A stretch of 64,000 bases of DNA from Dimorphilus gyrociliatus (Eukaryota; Annelida; Polychaeta; Dinophilidae): positions 1,168,185-1,232,184 of the forward strand of contig CAJFCJ010000002.1 of the NCBI GenBank assembly GCA_904063045.1, in the 5' to 3' direction. Below the pieces are notes generated by a model that searched no databases, had not been told where the DNA came from, and was given only the letters and a program-made list of their open reading frames with translations. This document shows positions 24,901 to 38,868 of the stretch, one piece after another. Made by a program: the position numbers and the translations under genes. Each line of letters opens with the position of its first letter. The first letter of the stretch is position 1.

Positions 24901-27900
24901 GTGAGCGTTTTTTCTATATACAGTATATCCGTGAAAGAGTTTAGGATATTGGTTCGACTTTATTTCGGGTGAGAAACGAACCGTAAAGCCTTTATAAATA
25001 TTGCATACTGTGCTGGGCAACTTATAGGGCCTCGGTAAACATTAGTAGATTCGGTTAATGTAATATTACCGTTATTGAAAGTACTAAACAATGGATAAAA
25101 TAAAACACAGGCGTAAACTTGCAACCTTTGCATATTATCAAGACATGCTCTGATAAAAATCATAGACCTTGCTCTCCATTCCTAAAGCGTTTAACTATCA
25201 TAAATCAATAACGGTTCCGAGTCGGTTTTATTAATCTGTGGGTTTCAAGTATCGAATCTCGTCTGTTTAAATACAATTTCAATCAATTTACCGACATTCG
25301 AAGTAAGCAGTTTTTATTCTTCATAAAACAAACTATTTCTCTCACTGTTATTCTATACTGATATAAACACGATTGCGTAACAAGATCTTCGACTGCTCTA
25401 AATTTTTTACTAAAAAGATGCACGCTCATTGCAGGTGTCCCCTGGGTGTTTAATTTTGAAGTTAAATTTTATCCACCTGATCCAGCGGAACTAAAAGAGA
25501 ATATCACTAGGTTTGTTTTTGTGATTCGACGGATAACGTACTATTCTCATTAACAAATTTACTTTTCAGATACCAATTGGTGTTACAACTTCGATCAGAT
25601 ATTGCAGAGGGAAAGTAAGTATTTCTGTTGAGTGTATTCTAGCAAAGTAAATCTATTTTGTTCGTTAGGTTGCCTTGTTCTTTCGTGACACATGCTTTAC
25701 TTGGATCATATATTGTTCAAGCTGAACTAGGAGATTACGATCCAGCCGAACATGGACATGATTTTAGCTACTTAAAAGATATGAAGTTTGCTCCTCAGCA
25801 GACCGAGGACTTGCTTATCAAAATTTCCGAACTGCATAAACAACACAGGTTCGTTTTGCAATGCTTTGTTAAATCTCATTACATACAATTCGTTGTTAAT
25901 TAAAGAGGTCAAAAGCCGGATCAGAGCGAATTGCATTATCTTGAAAATGCTAAAAAATTGGCTATGTATGGTGTCGATATGCATCAAGCAAGGGTAATAA
26001 TATATAAATTTTTTACAACCTGAATTAACATCAGGGAGCAGAATCAATAACGTATTCTCGCCATCTACAGGATTCGGGAAGTGTTGAAATCATGTTAGGA
26101 GTATGTGCTAGTGGACTCCTAATTTATCGAGATCGACTACGAATCAATCGTTTTGCTTGGCCTAAAATCTTGAAGATTTCATATAAGCGAAATTACTTCT
26201 ACATCAAAATTAGACCGGGAGAATTGGATAACATCGAAAATACCATTGGATTCAAACTGGCTAGTCACAAACTAGCAAAACGTTTGTGGAAAACTGCTGT
26301 TGAACATCATACTTTCTTTAGACTGAAAGAAGCAGAACCAATTATGAAAAAAGGAATGGTAATTGGTCCTAATAAATATAGGTTTGTATAATCTTAATAG
26401 TCTTTCTTCATTGATAAATTGCTTAAAAGTTATAATCAACTTGGTTAATTATAGGTATTCTGGAAGAACGCAATGGCAAGCTATGTCAAGTGAAGTTGAT
26501 AGGGAACAACCGGCATTCCACCGAACAGGAAGCGTTTCCGCAGGTAACGAAAGGCCGTCACGTGTTTCTCGCATACATTCGAGGAGTATTGAAGCTGGTT
26601 TGTATTCATTATCACAAAAAGGAAGAACTACTCTTCGAATGTATGCATTCTACACGTTTTCGTTTGTGGTGTTTTCTTTTTGTAGGCTCTTCGGAACCAA
26701 TGCTGAATTTGACCAGTGATTATACGACACGTAGGTGGTTTCTTGCATGGATTAATGTGCAATATTCGTTGTCAATTTAATTTAATTTTTTTTTGTTCAC
26801 TCATTCATATCTTTTTCAAAATTATAAGTTTCGGATACGAACTGTTTGTGGCTGGTTTTTTAGATCTCATGGAGTCAAGCAGTCTCTTAGCAATTAAAAA
26901 AATAGACCGTCATCGCGTTGCTTTTTTTGTCTAGAAAAGTCTCTTATGACTAGGGTGTCTAATATTTTATGCAAATTTCTACAGGCCACTTAGAAAGAGA
27001 AGAAACTACTATGCCTGCCACTCAAACAAAACCAATGAAACAAATAGGCGTAAGTATTATTATTATGCAGAGAAAATTTCGATAATTTGCATTTGAACGA
27101 CTGGAAATGTTATAAATAATTTTCTACACTCGTATTTATAGAGTTATCGTTCGATTGATAATAGTATCGAACATGTGAATTCAAGCTTTGCATATCGCTA
27201 TGACTCTCCCCAGTCCAAAGCGGATTGCGTCTCCGCTACTTTAAGCGCTCGTTCGTTGGCAGATAGTTGCGTGATGGATCCTTTTACATCTCCGCGAACA
27301 GAAAATTATAAAGAGATAATAGTTGAGGTTTGAAAGTAGTTATTGGTGTGGTTGTCCAAAACGAGCATGGTCCTAATCCTCCATAAAATTGACACTAATT
27401 CTCTCATCAGTGACAAGTGTAGGGAATAAATTTAAATCTATGATTAATGTAACAGGAAAAACGACATTATGCACCTGTAATGAAAGAACTAAATGATACT
27501 TTGAGATCGAAGCATAGTACTCTTCCGCTTGCGCATTCCAGTCCAAATGGATCCATTTTGCGCAAAAAGGTCTGATGTTGGATAAATTTTTTGATTCTCA
27601 GATTCTAACTCGTCGAAAACCTAACTTTAACATATTTTAGGGGATATTATTTTGCATGCAAAAGATGCTTTAGGTTACTAACCATTCAAATGCAATGATA
27701 AAAAAATTAATTAGCGCAACCAGTATAAATAAAACGATCTTTTTATAATAGCATGTTTTATAAGGTAGAGTGAACAAAATTGCTTTTTTTTTCAATTTTA
27801 ATACTTAAGGAAAACGCAGTTTATTAATCGGATGTTTCTTTTATTCAGTCTATCCCACCAAACTCTGAGCAATTTGATAGAGAAAATGTAAGTATCTATA

Positions 27901-29118
27901 TATATATGTATATGGTCTGATTAATAGATTCTAATTTATCATTTGCCTCTAAAACAGTTTGATTTCGATAACCAAATGAATGATGATGGCACGTATGTAG
28001 ATGCTGAGGGAAGATATCGCGATAGAGATGGAAACCTGATTATCAAAAGAAATGTTATTCCCGGACCTGTAAGTATTTACCGTATATAGAAGAGAGATAT
28101 CTGTAAATATTTGCTCTATTTTTTATTCAGCGTCCCACTCAAGAAGACTATAATCAACATCATGGAAATGATGAATATGGAAATCAGTTGTACAATTCAA
28201 ATACTGGAAATTCTATGAGTGACCCCAACTTTGCTAGAGAATATCAGGTAAATACATATGTCATTAAGAGCATCTTGTGCAACTCGCATTTATATAGTGG
28301 AGGTTCCCTTTTTATTATTACTCTAACACTCGCCTTGGTATGTTGCGTAAATTTGCGCCACGCTTTATAACAGCCTCGGGATAACGCTGCTGGAAGAGAT
28401 GATAATTTGCCGTACGTTCGAACGGAAACTAGAACAGTTACTTATTCTCGCGAAAATGGTAATGCTGATAATAACTTTCCCGGAGCGGATCAAATGATTA
28501 CGTCGCAAACCCATTCTACCCGAACATATATGATGGAAACTACGACGGTAGGTGGCTGCGCTTTGTACACCCAAACTAATTTACTACCTCCTCGCATGTT
28601 TTTTGTTTGTTTGTCGATAGTCAATTGTAAATATTCTATTTCCTATAAGGGTTTTTGTTTTTTTTGAAAAGCAGACTCGTTCTGGCCCAACTGGACCATC
28701 GGTAGATCAAGTGGTCGGTATTTTAGAAACAAAAGAAATATTTAACGCCTATCCTAATTAACTTACCCAGCTTTATTTGATTTCACTGATCTAAGATTTT
28801 GATCAGTTTATAGCAAAAAGTTCCTTTACAATCTATTGTCTTCCTTGTCTAGTACAATGATCAATTTCAAAATAATAATTCTCTTCCACATTTTACAGTA
28901 TCAAAGAGAAAGTGGTCAAGTTGGACAACAAGTTAATATTCAATCATACAACGAGGATGATGATGAACAGGTAAGAATACTTAACATTTCCTCTAGAAAT
29001 TGCTAAAAATTACATCTAATCCATTAAATCATTTCAGCAATTATTGGATGCAATCCGTAGTGTTACAGAGCTTAATTCAGATATGACCGTAGAAAAAGTC
29101 GTAGTAAAAGATGGTTAA
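21960..29118 (+). CDS. EPB41: Band 4.1 protein (Coracle/EPB41 family), FERM plus C-terminal domain
   Basis: Membrane-cytoskeleton linker; in insects the Coracle homologue works at septate junctions. Exon 1 is 21960-22016. The next, 24203-24388, starts the FERM domain ([16 protein letters not shown]). FERM exons continue at 24693-24797, 24858-24900, 25435-25510, 25570-25614, 25669-25848, 25906-25993, 26035-26381 and 26455-26543. Hallmarks: [45 protein letters not shown], then the FERM-adjacent RYSGRTQ. A variable linker of many small exons follows, then the 4.1 C-terminal domain ([11 protein letters not shown] to [15 protein letters not shown]). No clear spectrin-actin binding domain is seen. 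The 2.2-kb first intron is long for this window. Confidence 0.92.
22017..24202 (+). other. Large first intron of the band 4.1 gene
   Basis: Contains a CTCF-like site (22497-22512, CTCTGCAGATGGCGTG), a less AT-rich patch at 22690-23200 with overlapping open frames (listed separately), and, at 23580-23665, the source-like segment that recurs in the upstream copy at 19256. Confidence 0.5.
22706..23020 (+). CDS. Possible small membrane protein ORF inside the band 4.1 intron
   Basis: Open frame of about 104 codons. It starts with a convincing hydrophobic helix ([18 protein letters not shown]) and then a polar tail. The composition is less AT-rich than the flanking intron. But other frames are also open (one with [16 protein letters not shown]), so the frame is uncertain. 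It could be a nested gene, an alternative first exon of the 4.1 gene, or chance. No family recognised. Confidence 0.25.
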   Translation: MSMELLQILYLWASLSIILVSLLAVQFYMSLTMHHEGKQMAEQSPEHYVMQSEPSLAGEASMEKGEGHASGCYERNHRRRPQNARSINNVKSLQRVQVRKLPVP

Positions 29119-31168
29119 GGTAATGAAATCAAATATATAGTTTGAAAGATGACTTCATATATTTTTTTTCTTTTACAGTTTTACCCTGTCAAGTCTTCGT
29201 AGCGTTGCCAATTGTTGTTGCCCAATTTTTTACAAGCCAAATGGTTATAAGTGAACATGAAATTTTTTTTGTTACCGGTTAAATTTTGTATAAAGACTTT
29301 ACGAATTGTTACCTGTACAGACAAGTTATTAAATGCTAATTTTTCTTTGCAAGTGTCTTGTGATTTTGTAATTTGGTGCAGAAAGCGTCAACTGGAAATT
29401 TTTAATCTGTTTTCATACATATAGTCATAATTTTAAGTTAATAATTACTGGGGCAATATTTTTGTATGTATTTGTTAATAGTTGTATGTGGCGACTACAG
29501 CAGGCTTGACTTCGGAGACTCTTGATATCGATAGCCGGCTTAATCGCTTTTCAATGGCCTATATCAAGCGACGGGGTATTGCTTTGCTTACTCTTTTTTT
29601 TTTCTATTTATGTAAATCGTAGTGTACGTCTTACACACAGAATAATTTTTTTTTTTGCAAACATTTTTTAAGCGTCTATTTGAGTTGCGTATATGTTAAA
29701 GAGATGTTTGCTTTCTCGGTGTAGTTGCATTCTTTCCTATACTTGACAAATCTTATGCAAGCTTCCAGTGTCTATTTTTCTCCTTGCGATTTTTGCTTAA
29801 TTATCAATATGAAAAGAATGGTTTAATAAAAGAGAATCCTAATTACCTATTCCTTCTCCAATTGACTATTTGTAAATTCTTCACATTAAAGAATAAACAC
29901 AAAAACAAAAGCCTCTTAGAGCCTATTTTTTCCTAATGACAGGCTTCCGATCAATATAAATCACCAACGATGTAAAGAAATTAAGTTCAGTTTAAAAATA
30001 AATATTAGTACTTTGCAATGTACTCAATCTATATGAAGAACAGACTTTTCTATAGAATAAGCTATCTCTCAGACTTATATCTGATCTTCTATCAAATGAT
30101 ATCTGAAATACAGAAATCAAGTGAAGCGTTTGACTGATTGTACCAAAATTGGTGATATACTTTGCGACACCATTGAATCATGTAGATAAGACTTTACTTT
30201 TCATAATGACATGTTCTGTTTTCTCTTTAGAAATCAAAACAAACTAAACCTGGAATACAGTTGGTATAATCTAATTTCTCTATATTTACCCAACTCCAGT
30301 ATATGATTTATGTATTAAAAATTAGATTACGAATTGGCTAGTAAAGAGAAAAACGTTTTTCACTTGCTAAAAGTCAGAAAGAGAATTATATAATTATATA
30401 AGACTTTAATGATTAAAACATTAAAAGTTCAGAATTGTAGAAACAAGAAAGAAAGTTGTGGCTACTGAACATTTTCAATTATAGATCAGAAATCACATTA
30501 AGCTCGATTTCATTGAACTGAAAATCGGCAGAAATTCTTCAACAACATATTTAGAAAAACGAACGTCGTTCTTCCGATAAATCTTCTATCTAGTAGTCTT
30601 TTCTCTGAAAGAAATTATATAGATTCATGGATTAAAAAATTGATTAGTTAGTATCTCATGTTATATGACAACTATAAATACTGCAAAACTGTAGAGAGAA
30701 ATATGACATTTTTTATCTTCAGCGAAATTTTAAGGAATATCACATTGAAGAATTATGTTATCTAACAACAATTTGCAATTAATTTAGATATAAATAATAG
30801 TTTTAAATAAATTTATATCTCATCTCATACCGCTTAACGCTAGTGTGTCGCCTACATCTAAGATTCCTTTTTAAGAAATATATATAAAGGTTACGAATTT
30901 TTAACCTAGCGATAATTTTTTAATTAGGGTTTGTAATTCCTTTTAAAGTACTAAAGTTTTTTAGTCAAGAATAACCTGTGTTTATACTAGTTTTATGATT
31001 CAGAGTCTGATTACTGGACAAGGAACCCTACTAAATTGACGTTGGAATCACGTGACTGCAATTTTGCAATATGGCTGCGCTCATGCATTGAGAAATGAGA
31101 TGAAAAAACTTTATTGCGATTTTTTTGAATATTTGTCTCTCTAATGAATTGAAAGGCTCGTGAATATT
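29119..31168. other. Intergenic region between band 4.1 and ARFGEF
   Basis: The first several hundred bases are probably the 4.1 3' UTR; candidate poly(A) signals occur near 29825 and 29890. 29900-31000 is AT-rich with no supported ORF. Near ARFGEF there is TCACGTGAC at 31048-31056 followed by a YY1-like ATATGGCTGCG. Confidence 0.5.
31048..31056. promoter_or_regulatory. TCACGTGAC E-box (USF/MITF/TFE type)
   Basis: Nine-base E-box 113 bases before the ARFGEF start codon. Similar elements precede several other genes here. Confidence 0.45.
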
Positions 31169-34100
31169 ATGCAACAATCTGCCGTCACGAAAAATATGTT
31201 TATCACTCACGCCTTACAGAAGATACTGTCAGATAAGGAAATTAAAAAATCTCATCATTCTCAACTCCGTCGAGCATGTGAAGTAGCCCTCGGTAAGTTT
31301 TTTTTACAAAATAGAGAAAAGAATAAGAATGAGTCTGGTATTTTCAGAGGAAATCAAAACTGACAGCAGCGACACAAAGTTAGTATTGTTTATTTTTTTA
31401 TATATTTAGCAATGTTGCATTATTGTTTGGAATAGTTTTTTGACAACATCCGATTTGTACAAAGTTTTTAAACAGTTTTATTCGCATTAGTGATTAATCA
31501 AAGTTCAAATCTTTAGATTAGAAAATGGAAATTCAACCGCCGTACCAGTACCAAGAGATTCTTCGACCCTTGACGCTGACAAATACTTTTTGCCATTCGA
31601 GTTAGCCTGTCAGTCCAAATGTCCTCGGATCGTACATGTAGCATTAGATTGCTTACAGGTTAGAGCCTATATTGACAAGTTTACATTTTATTAAAAAATT
31701 TAATCAAATAGAAACTGATTGCTTATGGTCATTTGACCGGAAATGCTCCGGATTATGCTAATTCTCCTAATAAAACGCTGATTGAAAGAATAGTTGAAAC
31801 AATATGTGGATGCTTCCAGGTATGTAGAAATCATTCTCCCTAGAATTATTTGTTCAATAATCATTTATGTAGGGTGCTCACACTGATGAAGGCGTTCAGC
31901 TGCAAATTATCAAGGCGTTGTTGACTGTCATGACATCACAAGGATGCGAGGTAATTTTTTAATATATCCTTCAAACAAAAAGAAAAAACATCTCAAATTA
32001 CATAATACTTCATTCAGATACATGAAGGAGCTGTTTTGCAAACTGTTCGAACTGTATATAACATATATCTAGCTTCTAAGTCAGTTGTAAATCAAAAAAC
32101 TGCTCAAGCCGCGCTTACACAAATGTTGAACGTGATTTTCTCTCGAATGGAAAACCAAGCTGTGAGTATTACATGTAATTGCGATCCTATTTGAATGTAT
32201 GTTAATTTCTTTATAGATTGAAGAAAAAAAACAAAGTGACGAAGAGAGTAAGCGATTACAGAAAAGTGAAGAAGATCAAAAAGAAAATAAAGCTGAAGGT
32301 AGTTCGTCAAGTTCATCATTAAATATAGTTATCTAAAAATTAGTTTTACAAACAGAAATCAATGACGAAGATGTGGAGACAGTCGTAGCATCTGTTATGG
32401 ATAATATATTGACTAATTTGACCGGTTAGTTTTTACTAATCATCATTATTCTTAAATGTTTAATTCTTGTTTTGTTTACTTAGGAAATGATCAACTAAAC
32501 GAAGAAATAAAAGAAGGTAATGAAGTTAATAGTAATGGTGCAAATATTGAAGTCAATGACGAAGATTCCTTATCAATTCCTAACCCTTTGGCCGGTAAGA
32601 ATTTCATTCAATTAGTGCTTAACGTTATCAATAACCGCCTATGCTTTATTCAGATGGGAAAAGTGATGTGGAAGAGTCAAATGAAGCTCAGTCAATTTTT
32701 TCTCACATCTTGCAAAAAGATGCATTCTTAGTTTTTAGGAGTTTATGTAAATTATCAATGAAGCCTTTATCTGATGGACCTCCGGATCCAAAGTCACATG
32801 AACTTCGTTCGAAAATACTATCTTTACAGTTGCTTTTGTCCATTTTACAAAATGCCGGAACTGTCTTCAAAACAAATGATATGTTTATCACTGCTATTAA
32901 ACAATATTTATGCGTGGCTTTGAGTAGGAATGGTGTATCGTCGGTTCACGAAGTATTTGAACTCTCCCTAGCTATATTTGTTACTCTCTTATCTAACTTC
33001 AAGCAGCATCTCAAAATGCAGATTGAGGTAAAACCCAACTCGTAGAATAAACATTTTGAAGTATATTTATATGTTTTTTAAACCAGGTATTCTTCAAAGA
33101 AATTTTCCTTTACATTTTGGAAACCCCGAGCAGTAGTTTCCAACATAAATGGATGGTTATTCATGCTCTAACTGTGATCTGTGCAGGTTAGTAAAATATC
33201 TTACAATTTTTAACTTAAGAATCACATTTCGAAATGTTTTATTAGATGCACAATGTGTAGTCGATATGTATTTAAATTATGACTGTGATATGGCGCGAGC
33301 AAACATTTTTGAAAAGCTAGTTAATGATCTTTCCAAGATTTCTCGTGGTCGCCAGGCTATGGAGCTTGGAGTTTCAAGCAATCAAGAAAGAAGTATTTGT
33401 ATTAAAGCTTACAAGTGTTTGGTATCTATTCTTAAATGCATGGTAGAATGGAGTAAAGATTTGTACGTAAATCCTCATTCTCAATCTAATTTGGGAGCTG
33501 AAACAAGACATGATAGAGAAGTTCCAGACGTGGATAGTGGAAACGGAACAATGACTAGCTACGGTAGTGTCAACAGTCTTAATTCTTCATCGTCTACGGC
33601 TGACAAGATGTCATCAAGTGGTCATATTCAAGACAATCCAGAGCAGTTTGAAGTTATTAAACAACAGAAAGAGATAATGGAAACTGGAATAGAGATGTTT
33701 AATAAAAAACCTAAAAAAGGCTTAAGCTATTTACAAGAGCATGTTATGATTGGTCCTACTCCCGATGATGTTGCTGAATTTCTGCACAAAGAAGAGCGCT
33801 TAGACAAGGTATAAACTATTTAATATGAAGTTTTTTGTTCATAAAATATTTTTTTTATAGAGCGCAATAGGGGATTTTATGGGAGAAAATGAAGTTTTCA
33901 ATAAAGAAGTTATGTATGCTTATATAGATCAACTTCAGCTCGAGAATATGGATATTGTTTCTTCCCTTCGTCGCTTCCTAGAAGGTTTCAGATTACCTGG
34001 TGAAGCTCAAAAAATTGATCGTTTAATGGAAAAGTTTGCGGCTAGATATTTAGAGTGCAATCCTAAGTAGATAAGAGAACTTACATTAAGATTTGTATTA

Positions 34101-37100
34101 TAATATTATTTTTTCAGCAACGGGATATTTCTTTCCGCAGACGCTGCTTATGTCTTAGCTTTTTCCATTATTATGTTAACGACCGACTTACATAGTAGTC
34201 AAATAAAACGCAAAATGACGAAAGAAGACTATATTCGTATGAATCGGGGTATCAATGATAATAAAGATTTACCCGAGGAGTATTTGAGCAAAATATATGA
34301 TGAAATTAGAAGCTCTGAAATAAAAATGAAGGCGTCATCAAAGGCGACAAATAGACCCATTGGAAGTTCTCAAATAGCAAGTGCTAAGCAGCGAAAGATG
34401 GTATATAATATGGAAATGGAGCAGATGGCGAGTACAGCTAAAGCGTTGATGGAAAGCGTTAGCCATCTATCCAGCGAATTTACGTCTGCCACTCATTTTG
34501 AACATGTACGACCCATGTTCAAAATTGTTTGGACGCCATTTTTAGCATCATTTGGTGTTGGACTGAATGACTCGGACGACCATGAAATAGCAGCTTTGTG
34601 TTTAGAAGGAATAAGATGTTCAATTAGAATAGCTTGTATTTTTCATATGGAATGGGAACGTGATGCATACGTTCAAGCATTAGCTCGCTTTACTCTGCTT
34701 ACAGCAACCTCCCCAATAACGGAAATGAAAACAAAAAATATCGACACGATCAAAACGTTAATTTCGGTGGCTCATACAGACGGAAATTATTTGGGTCGAT
34801 CGTGGCTAGAAGTAAGCAGTGATACACATAAAATACTCTTAATAAAAAATAATCTTTAAATCACAGATCCTGAAGTGTATATCTCAACTAGAACTTGCCC
34901 AATTAATAGGAACTGGAGTGAAAACAAGATTTATTGGGAGCTCACAGAATCCTCACTCAGTCTTTACGACAGTATTCTCATCTCCAAATACATCTGAAAC
35001 AGCTGAAGTTGACGGTACGGATAAAGTGAAAGTAAAATTATATCTGTATTATCTATTTGCTTGTTAACAGCTCTTACACGAGGCCGATATGATCCGAAAG
35101 CTCTTGCATCAATTCAAGAAACAATGGGAGAAACTTCATCTCAAAGCATCGTTGTTGCAGTAGATCGTATCTTCACTGGTTCCGTCAAATTAGACGGCGA
35201 CGCTATTGGTAAATAGTTCAAAACGTAGCTTATTTACAAGAGAATAATTAAAAATTTTTGTCAGTTGAATTCGTAAAAGCCCTTTGTGCTGTATCCCTGG
35301 AAGAACTGTCTTCGATATCCCATCCAAGAATGTTTAGTCTGACAAAACTAGTCGAGATCTCATATTATAATATGGGCAGAATCAGATTGCAGTGGTCTAG
35401 AATGTGGAAAGTTCTTGGTGATCATTTCAATAAGGTATATAACCAATTGAATTGTACAATTTATTAAGTTTATTATATTTTAACATTTAGGTCGGTTGCA
35501 ATCCTAACGAGGAGATTTCGTTTTTTGCCATCGACTCTCTGCGTCAGTTAGCTATGAAATTTATTGAGAAAGGAGAATTTGCCAATTTTAGATTTCAAAA
35601 AGATTTTTTGAGACCATTTGAATATATTATGAAAAAGAATCGGTCGCCTCCAATACGCGATATGGTAGTTCGCTGCGTTGCACAAATGGTCAACTCACAA
35701 GCGTGCAATGTGAAATCTGGTTGGAAAAACATTTTTAGCGTATTTCACCTTGCTGCTTCTGACCAAGACGAAAGTATAGTTGAGTTAGCCTTTCAAACTA
35801 CGTCCAATATCATTTGTATGTACATAAATTAATATAACAAAAGATAAAAAATGATATTTTCTTTCCATAGCTTGTATTTTCGAAAAATACTTCTCGGCAA
35901 TCATTGATTCATTCCAAGATGCTGTGAAATGTCTTTCAGAATTTGCTTGCAATGCAGCCTTTCCAGACACTAGTATGGAGGCTATCCGCTTAATTCGAAA
36001 TTGTGCAAAATATGTTGCTGATAAACCTCAAGTAAGTAATAAAATGAATAAAGAGTATAAATATCAACTTGTATTATTCATCTTTAGATATTTCGCGAGC
36101 ACGCCGGTGATATAGAGATAAGCTGTGCGGAAGAGGATCGAGCCTGGATGAGAGGATGGTTTCCGGTATTTTTTGAATTGTCCTGCATAATTAATCGCTG
36201 TAAATTGGATGTTCGTACTAGGTATACCGAAATATATTTTTAGACTTTTGGCTTTTGGCTAATGATTTGAATTTTGTCTTATAACAGGGGCTTAACAGTA
36301 ATGTTCGAAATAATGAAAACCTATGGAGATGTCTTTGAGCCACATTGGTGGAAAGATCTTTTCAAAATAGTCTTTAGGATATTTGACACAAGTAAGCTGC
36401 CGGAAACGCAGACGGAAGTAAGTTAAAAACAGTTTATCTTTTTATTGCTTCAAAAATCGCGCATGTTTCACCTGATGCTTGTCCATTATTTCAGAATGAA
36501 AAAGGGGAAAATATAAAGGATTTATATAATTCTGTAAGCTTTGCTTCTACTAAATATACTTTTAACATTAAATATAAGCTATTAATTTTACCTTAAACTA
36601 AAAAACTTCTTCAGAAAGCTGAGTGGATGACAACTACTTGTAATCATGCACTTTATGCAATAGTGGATGTGTTTACACAATATTATGAGGTAAGCATTTA
36701 ATGGCACATAGGTGAAGAGAATTTTATATGATCTCTTGCAGACACTAAATTCTATTCTCCTATCGGAATTCTACGCTCGATTACAATGGTGCGTTCAACA
36801 AGAAAATGAACAATTAGCTCGTTCTGGAACAAATTGCTTAGAAAATTTTGTAATTCCCAATGGACTTAAATTTTCTGAAGAAGTATGGAACGATACATGT
36901 CAGTGCATGGTTTCAGTGTTTAAGAGTACCCTGCCACAAGGACTTTTAACATGGAAGCCTGATCATGAATCAGATAACAGATCAATATCATCAAATCATT
37001 CCGAGTCAGAAGGTTACAGGAGACAGCGAGATGAGAGTATAAGTAGTGAAGCCAGTTTGGATTCGTCTCAAAAATTACCTCGAAATAGTATGCTCATTTA

Positions 37101-38868
37101 TAATTTAATATTTTCGATTTATTCACTTTACATTAAATTTACAGAAGCCACAGAAGATAAAATGTTCGCGTCACTATTAATTCGTTGTGTGGTTCAATTG
37201 GAATTAATTCAAACAATAGATAATGTCATATTTTTTCCAACAACCAGTCGTAAAGAAGATGAATATAACTTAGCTGCGGCTCAGAATGAATCTTGGCAAG
37301 CAGATCGACCCGAGACTGTTACTAACCAGGGAATGTATGAAAACCTCTCAGCAGAACAACTTTTCCTATTAGCTGATTGTCTCATTGAGTCGCACTCTTT
37401 TGCCAAAACTTTCAATTCCAACCATGAACAGCGAAACGTTCTTTGGAAAGCTGGATTCAAGGGAAAAGCTAAGCCCAATCTTTTAAAGCAAGAAACTCAA
37501 AGTTTAGCATGCACTTTAAGAATCTTATTCAAAATGCATGGAGATGAAGGTAGAAGTCAGGTCTCATCAGAAGTTAATAGGCGATTAATAAGTATTGGTG
37601 TTGACGCTCTACGTTATTATTTATTATTGCAATCGGACAGTCATCGAGAAGCTTGGACAAGCTTACTACTATTGTTTTTAACGAAAGTATTGAACATGAA
37701 CGATGAATCGGTAAGTTTCTTTTATTTATAGAGTCGCAAACGGCCCATATTCATGACTCTTTTCCCTTCGATATCCGATTACTGAATATCTCGGTTGTTT
37801 TGTTTTAACAATATTTTGGTTTGGATTATATGTCCCCGGCGCCGGCGTTGAATCCCCTTTCATTGGTAAAAGAATCGTTCCATTAATCCTACTTCCCAGA
37901 GTAAAAGATGGAGCGCTTCGACAGAGTGTTTTAACGTCGTATTGATTAGGTGGTGGGTTATTTTCTTTAATTTTATCGTCTTTTTCTCGTCTGTTTCCAA
38001 TGGAAAATTGTGGAGCTTCTGGAGCATAATTCTGGCTCCTACCAAGAGGAGCCCTTTGCTTATAGTGCACAGGTGATGGCCATTTGCTATCATGTAGAAA
38101 ATCCGTCTTCTGAGTCCATATATTTGGCTGCTGAAACCATGTTTTTTCCCAAGCTGTTCGGCTGCCACCAGCTGAATAAAGGAGATTAAACGCTTCAGTT
38201 ATTAACTGATGTTGTAAAGGATTGGTAGAAGTACTTACGTTTTTCAACAAATGTTCGTCGACCAAAACTCCAACATGGCGAATTAGTTTCTTTTAGTGGT
38301 TTATTTCTTGGAGTGTAAGTCCATGGTGTTGGTCCGTCCATATCAATTCTTAACGGAGGTCTATGATTCGTAGCTTCATCCCAGCCTATGACCTTGTCGC
38401 TATAATTATTTCCGACCACTTTCTTGTTAGCTTGTCGAACTGACACAGTAGGCAATTTATATCGAGGCGGAAATCGTCTGGCGCTAATTCGGCTAGCTCT
38501 TGATTCAACAACATTTGTTCGAAGAGCATGAATTGGTGAAGGTATATGACCGAGCTTTATCGTAACAAATGGACTCTTTGGAGAGGATCTAAGAGAACTC
38601 GCACACTCTTCATCCATTATTAGACGTATACACTGGTTGCGTCGCGTAACGACCGTACACAATAGATTATAATTGTGTAGCAATTGATCGGCCTTGATTG
38701 ATCGTTAATTCTTTGTTGCAGTTCAAGATTCATTCAAAGGAGTACTACCCTCTGCTCTGCGATACATTTCTACATGACCACAAATTAGAACTACGTTCCG
38801 TTCTACGAAAATTTTTCCTGAGAACAGCATCACTATTTAATATCATTACGCCGTCGACTGAACTGTAA
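31169..38868 (+). CDS. ARFGEF1/2: BIG1/2-type ARF guanine nucleotide exchange factor
   Basis: Large Sec7-domain exchange factor that activates ARF GTPases at the trans-Golgi network and endosomes. The N-terminal DCB region is very like human BIG1 ([53 protein letters not shown]). The HUS region follows (about 32650-33420). The Sec7 domain spans about 33650-34320, with the catalytic glutamate in [13 protein letters not shown] and the second motif in [20 protein letters not shown] domains follow to the C-terminus, which ends with [12 protein letters not shown]... and RKFFLRT. Roughly 25 exons with short introns. The ATG at 31169 gives the family-like start; the GTG upstream in frame is not used. 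The last intron (37711-38721) is unusually long and holds another gene on the opposite strand. Confidence 0.95.
37726..38617 (-). CDS. SHIPPO-repeat (ODF3/STPG-type) ciliary protein, nested antisense
   Basis: Lies wholly inside the last intron of the ARFGEF gene, on the opposite strand. Two exons: 38617 down to about 38238, then 38173 to 37726 (VEK|PGGSRTAW). The repeats include [20 protein letters not shown] and [11 protein letters not shown], typical of SHIPPO/STPGR proteins found on ciliary and sperm-tail microtubules. Starting at MDEECASS is preferred; a longer upstream start is possible. A poly(A) signal AATAAA (plus 37721-37726) overlaps the stop codon, so the transcript should run a few bases into the sense exon of ARFGEF ending at 37710. 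Probably expressed in ciliated cells or sperm. Confidence 0.78.
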
